The notes below the pieces were generated by a model. That model was not told the origin of the DNA. It was given only the letters and a program-made list of their open reading frames with translations, and searched no databases. A DNA stretch of 64,000 nt from Serilophus lunatus (taxonomy: Eukaryota; Chordata; Aves; Passeriformes; Eurylaimidae). This document shows, piece by piece, positions 59,291 to 64,000 of this stretch. The position numbers and the translations under genes are program-made. The stretch is taken from assembly GCA_013399895.1 (NCBI GenBank), contig VXBA01000665.1, forward strand, positions 682,001 to 746,000, in the 5' to 3' direction. Position 1 is the stretch's first letter. Each line of letters begins with the position of its first letter.

Positions 59291-62200
59291 TTTAAATATT
59301 GATAGGAATAGCACTGACAGTTACGGTGAAGTCCTCAAAATTTGAGGTATTAAGGGATGATGTAGAATGAATGTGTTATAAGCTTTATGACAAAGCCAAT
59401 AAGGAGTTTTTCTTGATTCCATCATAGAAGGTGAAAATAATTGTAATAAAGTATGCAAAAGCACAGTGGATGCTTGGCAAATGGTTGCTTGGCTGCTCTG
59501 GAAGTGTTTCTTGCAAAAGTTAGTATCACCTCTGTGGCAGTTGTAGTAACTTCCCTACATTGCCTTACAAGTGCAGTGCTGCCTGCAATCACTGCAAAAC
59601 TTTTTCTGACAGATCTCTTTGTCTGTCTTCACACAACTAGTCCTTCATCACAACTTGCAAAGGGACCCTAAGGAAGTAATTCCTTCTCTGGGGAAATCTC
59701 TTCTAGGGCTTTTATGTCACTCCATTCCTGTTATGTGTATGTGGACCTCACCAGTAGAAAGAAATTTTTCCCTTGAAGATTTGTCGTCGTCCTAGATAGG
59801 ATTAAAATTTTCTCTCTTATAATCCCAGTGGAAAACTGGCAGGGACAGGACTAGATTGTTGCCAGATGTCATGTTTTTCAGCTTCATTGCCTGAAACTGA
59901 AAGTACAAGACTAGAGTAAACTGTAGCACTTAACTATCAACATATTGTTTAACTCTTTAGAAGTTTCAGGAGGGAAGTGGTTTGTTATAACCTGCAAACT
60001 AGCCATGACGAGGCATGGTACGGAGAACCCCCAGTGTTATTATCTGACAAAAGCTACATTTTAAAAAATCAGAAAGTTTTTTGGAGATGATTTTAAATTA
60101 TTCTGTGGAGAACTCACCCTCCCAGGGTTGCTAAATTAATGACTTGAAAAATCTCAAAACACATAAATCTACTTGAGGAACATTTGAGAAGTGCTTTTAA
60201 CCCCTCATTTTAAATAATTTATGATATAAGGAAATGCTTTGACCAGCAAGAACAAATGTTATGCCATTTAGATAAATGAAGTATTTTTCGTATTTATTTC
60301 AGTTACATTAACTAAATATTCTGGGATCAGCTACCAGCACAGAATACTTTTGTAATTACATACTTCTGATATTGGTATAAATAATCTTGACTTGCTCTAT
60401 CAAAAAGATGGAAGAATATCACACATTGCTATCATCATATACAGCTTTCTGTAATTTAGATATACAGAATTGTCATAATGGAATCACTACTGTTGGTCAA
60501 ATGTTAAAAATATTTTTTAATTTCATGGCACTAATATCTTGTCCCTGTAATGCTTGTGCTATTTCTAAAAGATTAGTAAAACACAGTAGAAACTTAATTA
60601 ATATTCATAGGAAATAATTGTCAAGGGAATTTGATCTTTCACTCTGAATGAAACACAAAGTAGATTTCTGTTGCAATTTTCTAAATGCAAACTACAAGCT
60701 TCTTTCTCCTCTTGAATTAAAACAAAACAAAAACACACACAAACTAAACAAATGGGAAAAAAAGTCCAAGAAAGATTCTGTAATGCCAGTAGTACTACCA
60801 GTTGTCTAGACGTGTAAGTGATGTGTGGTGATGTTGTGATAGGGCACTTTCCACTCTCCTGTTCCTCCTTGCCTAGACTCTTTCTTATCAAGGAAAAATG
60901 TCTATTTCCTGCTTAAGAATTTGCAGCTTGAAATAAAAAGAAGACGTTTCAGAGAAGGAGTAGGATACTGTCATTAGCATTGTACCTACATTTTTTGAAT
61001 CCTCTTTATTAAAAGTGAACGCAAAGCAAATGAAGCTGAGGAAGGCTTGTGCAGCACTGTGTTACTGTGTCTGTAAAACCTTTTTTCTCTCTTGTTTCTT
61101 TCTCTCTAGAATGTTAAATAGAAACTGTAGCCTGGGAATCGATAGTTCAATTAGATTATATGGTAGGTTTTAGGATGGCTGTTAGCATAGCCAGGAGATT
61201 ACTTCCTTGGATATTGGGGGGAAGCTGCTCTGGAGTGGAAGGCTATAACTGCACTTTGAGCTAGCCTGCACTGGGACAAAACTGAAGTACGAAACAGCCA
61301 GAAGCTTGTGGTTTTATATTATGTTTGCTGGATGCCCAGGGACTGAAACATAATTAGCTATCCTCCATCCAGAAGGAAACAGAAACCATTTGCAATACAT
61401 ACCAACAATGAAAGTATTAGGCCCAGGTCCTAAAAAGTATGTACTTAACTTTAAGTTTGCAAATTGTTGCACTGTTGTCTAAGTGCTTTAAAGAGTTGGA
61501 ACATGAGTGCCGTAAAATGACACTGCACAGACATTATGGGATAGCTGGCTAGAAGACTTCATTCTGAAAGTAGAGAACAAAATTTGTTCCATGGTGGGGC
61601 AAAATTCAAACTAATGTTTGCTTTTAAAATCTTTAATAAGCAAAGATGTAGGCGAATAACCCTGCCTAATAGCATCACAAATAGCTTGGGCAACAGCGAG
61701 AATGCACTATTGACCTTCTAAAATAAATGTTTGCAAATTCTCTTTTCCAAAATACCTCGAGCAGAGTTTCTGCTGTTCTGTAACATCAACATCCTTGTGT
61801 GTTGCGCAAATACCATTTTGAATATTTGTTGGATACCTAACACAGAAGTGTTTGAACATGGACTTATTTTGTGGCTATGAAATCATTCATTTAAATTGCA
61901 CTAGATTAAATAGGCTTTGGTTTGCAGTTTTACACACACTCTCCTCACATGTAGACCAGTGTATTTCATTTTGGGAAGCTTAATTTTTTTGTAGAATATT
62001 CCTGTAAAAATGTTACATGGGTTGAAGTACAGATAAGCTTTTATTCTCCATGTTGAAGAGTAGTGTATAATTTCTAAAGCAAATATTGGTATCTGGGTGG
62101 TCCTCTGGTTATGTCTTAAAATAAGAAAATAGTCTGAATCATTAATTTAAAGAGGAATAAACCTTTCCTTGAAGGTGTCTTATCTGGAATCAATCCTGTT

Positions 62201-64000
62201 TTATAAATGATTTGTCTGTTCAACAGTATGGTTAATATTGCAGGCATCCTTTGTGAAGCTTAGGAATTGCTCATTTTCATAATATTTCCAGATGAGAGGA
62301 TTCCAAGGGTTAGTCTTTATTCTTAGAGTTACCAACTCAGAGAAGCTGTAATGAATCACAGAAAAATCAGAGATCTTACACTGATCAAACTCCAATTGTT
62401 CACACAAAGAATTAATTAGATGGGAGCAAGAGCAGCAACAGGTGCTCAGGAATTTTGAAGTTCAGAGTGTATAAGAGAGCCCTGATTCCCATGGAATCCT
62501 AGCTATTTATCTTGGTAGCATTTTGGTTTTTTGCTGTTTGTTTCCAAATGTGTCTACTACTGTCTTAACTTCTTTATAAGGAGCAGTAAGTTTTGTAAGA
62601 GGAACTTCACAGTGTTTATTCATGGCTTCTGTTGCATGAGGGAGAACAGGAACAGGACGTCATTTGATCCCTGAAACTTCTTCAAGTTAGGGGTGCTAGC
62701 AGAACAAGCCAGAAGGTTCAAAAGAACCTCTTTACCAGGGAAAGCTGAACAACAGGACATAATAGAAAAGAGTTGGAAAAGTGGAAGATGCGAGTAGAAA
62801 AAGCATAATCTGAGCAGTAAATGTCAAAGCAAACAACGCAATCCTTTTTCTTTAATTTCTAAGCTAGCCATTTATGAAGAGATACACTGCTGTATTTTCC
62901 CAGTGCACACTATTTAGAGAGAGTTCTTTTGCTCTCTCATTCTCATCAACAAATATTGCATTATGTGAGATAGAAATACATTATCTAAAATCTACTTACT
63001 GTCCTCAGGTGTCTATGATGGAGAGCTACATGGCACGCAGTGACAATTTCCAATGTGTCCATGAGCAATTTCTGGACTTTGCTTGGTGTTACTGTCTCTA
63101 GAACAGAAACTGTCTGGAAAAAGTTTCTGTTTTGGTCGCATGCCTATTTGCTTTCATCTAGTCACTTTTACATTGGGCCAGAAATCAAAGACCAACAGTG
63201 ACAGTTTACATGGCAACAGCCTTCTAAATGTAAACAGAAAATAATTGATGAGGTCATTACTATAAAAAAATTAGATATCTGCTGAGGTATGCCAGCTGTT
63301 TCCGATCAAGACTGTTCAAACGGAATGGAAAGCACCTTCCCACACTTTGAAGGAGGGGACAGGTAGAGATAAGCTTGGATGGGCTGATCACAACCAAAGC
63401 AGATTTACATGATTTAGAAGGGATTATATTAAGGGAGGAAATCATATAATTTTATATTTGTAGATATCCCTGGACATAAAAACTATAAATAAACTAAAAT
63501 AGAAAGAAAAATATCCATGATTTGTAAGGATTCTGGTTCATTCTTTAGTCTGCTGTATTGTTTCAAGTTAATAAGGAAAAGGAGTCTTTGTGTATTTGGG
63601 AAATGTTAGCATTTCACATTACTTTCACAACAATGTAGAGATGTCCCCCAGTAAGAGAGCTCCAGATCTGAACCTCCCCAGAGACTGGAAAGTATCTTTG
63701 TTCTGTGCTTACACACCCATGTACTGAACCAGTCAGTGGTTAGATAGCAATTGTTCCATGCTTTCATATGATAGATAAGGAAATACAAATCTTTTTTTTG
63801 CCATTCCCCTAAGCATCGAAGCTTAGCCTTGAAAAAATGTTAAAAATCCCAAGAATTAATTGGTCACTGAGTCTTTTTAGCGTCACAGACTTAAGGGTTT
63901 TACAGGCAGTTCTTCTGGTTCATTAGCCATGTTTTCTCAAGAGGGCTGGGCTGCCACCATTCCTGCAGTGACTTGTGCTCTGTCCAGTGTTGCTGGGTTA
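59291..64000. other. Unique AT-rich DNA, no gene recognised
   Basis: No repeat family is recognised. One exon-like segment lies at 61110-61162. Another acceptor-like site at 63008 precedes 30 open codons to a TAG (63099-63101) but has no good donor. The last bases run off the window with nothing recognisable. Confidence 0.55.
61110..61162 (+). other. Candidate 53-nt exon (plus), unidentified
   Basis: A 27-nt tract of almost pure pyrimidine (61081-61107) ends in TAG. It is followed by 53 nt and then the donor ATG/GTAGGT. One frame is open (MLNRNCSLGIDSSIRLYG, entering in phase 2), with an ATG as its first codon. No family is recognised. The acceptor is among the strongest by eye on the plus strand; the donor is average. 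Confidence 0.14.

Overview
The window looks like AT-rich, gene-poor nuclear DNA from a bird (or a close sauropsid relative). The main evidence is a set of CR1 LINE fragments with the typical avian 3' tail, an ATTCTRTG-type octamer preceded by a 'gatgatctcaaaggtcttttccaacc'-like block. There are no CpG-rich islands, no closely packed ORFs and no bacterial operon signals. I recognise no protein-coding gene, tRNA, rRNA or known miRNA. The species and locus cannot be set from the sequence alone.

Layout. 1-5.6 kb: unique DNA with a short AAT repeat. 5.6-6.05 kb: a long poly-T run containing one N, then a CR1 3' tail (+). 6.05-10.9 kb: unique. 10.94-11.72 kb: a CR1 copy (+). 11.7-21.0 kb: unique, with a decayed-looking reading frame at 15.2-15.5 kb (-). 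21.0-21.83 kb: two CR1 fragments head to tail (-). 21.8-26.4 kb: unique, with a repeat/hairpin cluster at 23.3 kb, a candidate 54-nt exon at 23.8 kb (-) and a 198-base assembly gap at 25.3-25.5 kb. 26.4-27.35 kb: an old CR1 (+) interrupted by a younger CR1 3' end, followed by a perfect 27-bp palindrome. 27.4-43.9 kb: unique, AT-rich. 43.9-44.2 kb: CR1 (+). 44.2-56.5 kb: unique. 56.47-57.84 kb: the best-preserved CR1 (-), carrying recognisable but broken reverse transcriptase. 59.19-59.29 kb: a CR1 3' tail (+). The rest to 64 kb is unique.

Interpretation. This is most simply a large intron or intergenic region. Every confident feature is a retroelement relic or a simple repeat. Nearly all reported ATG-started reading frames are either CR1 remains, their antisense shadows, or short chance frames.

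A manual search for splice-site pairs found several exon-like segments on both strands. Three on the + strand (34.1, 46.3 and 47.5 kb) happen to join in a consistent phase into a short frame with a membrane-like end. Decoy splice pairs are expected at about this density, so these are leads for RNA-seq and not gene calls. I found no convincing evidence for an undescribed biological system. The most solid structural curiosities are the nested CR1 at 26.4-27.35 kb, the palindrome beside it, and the tandem CR1 pair at 21 kb.
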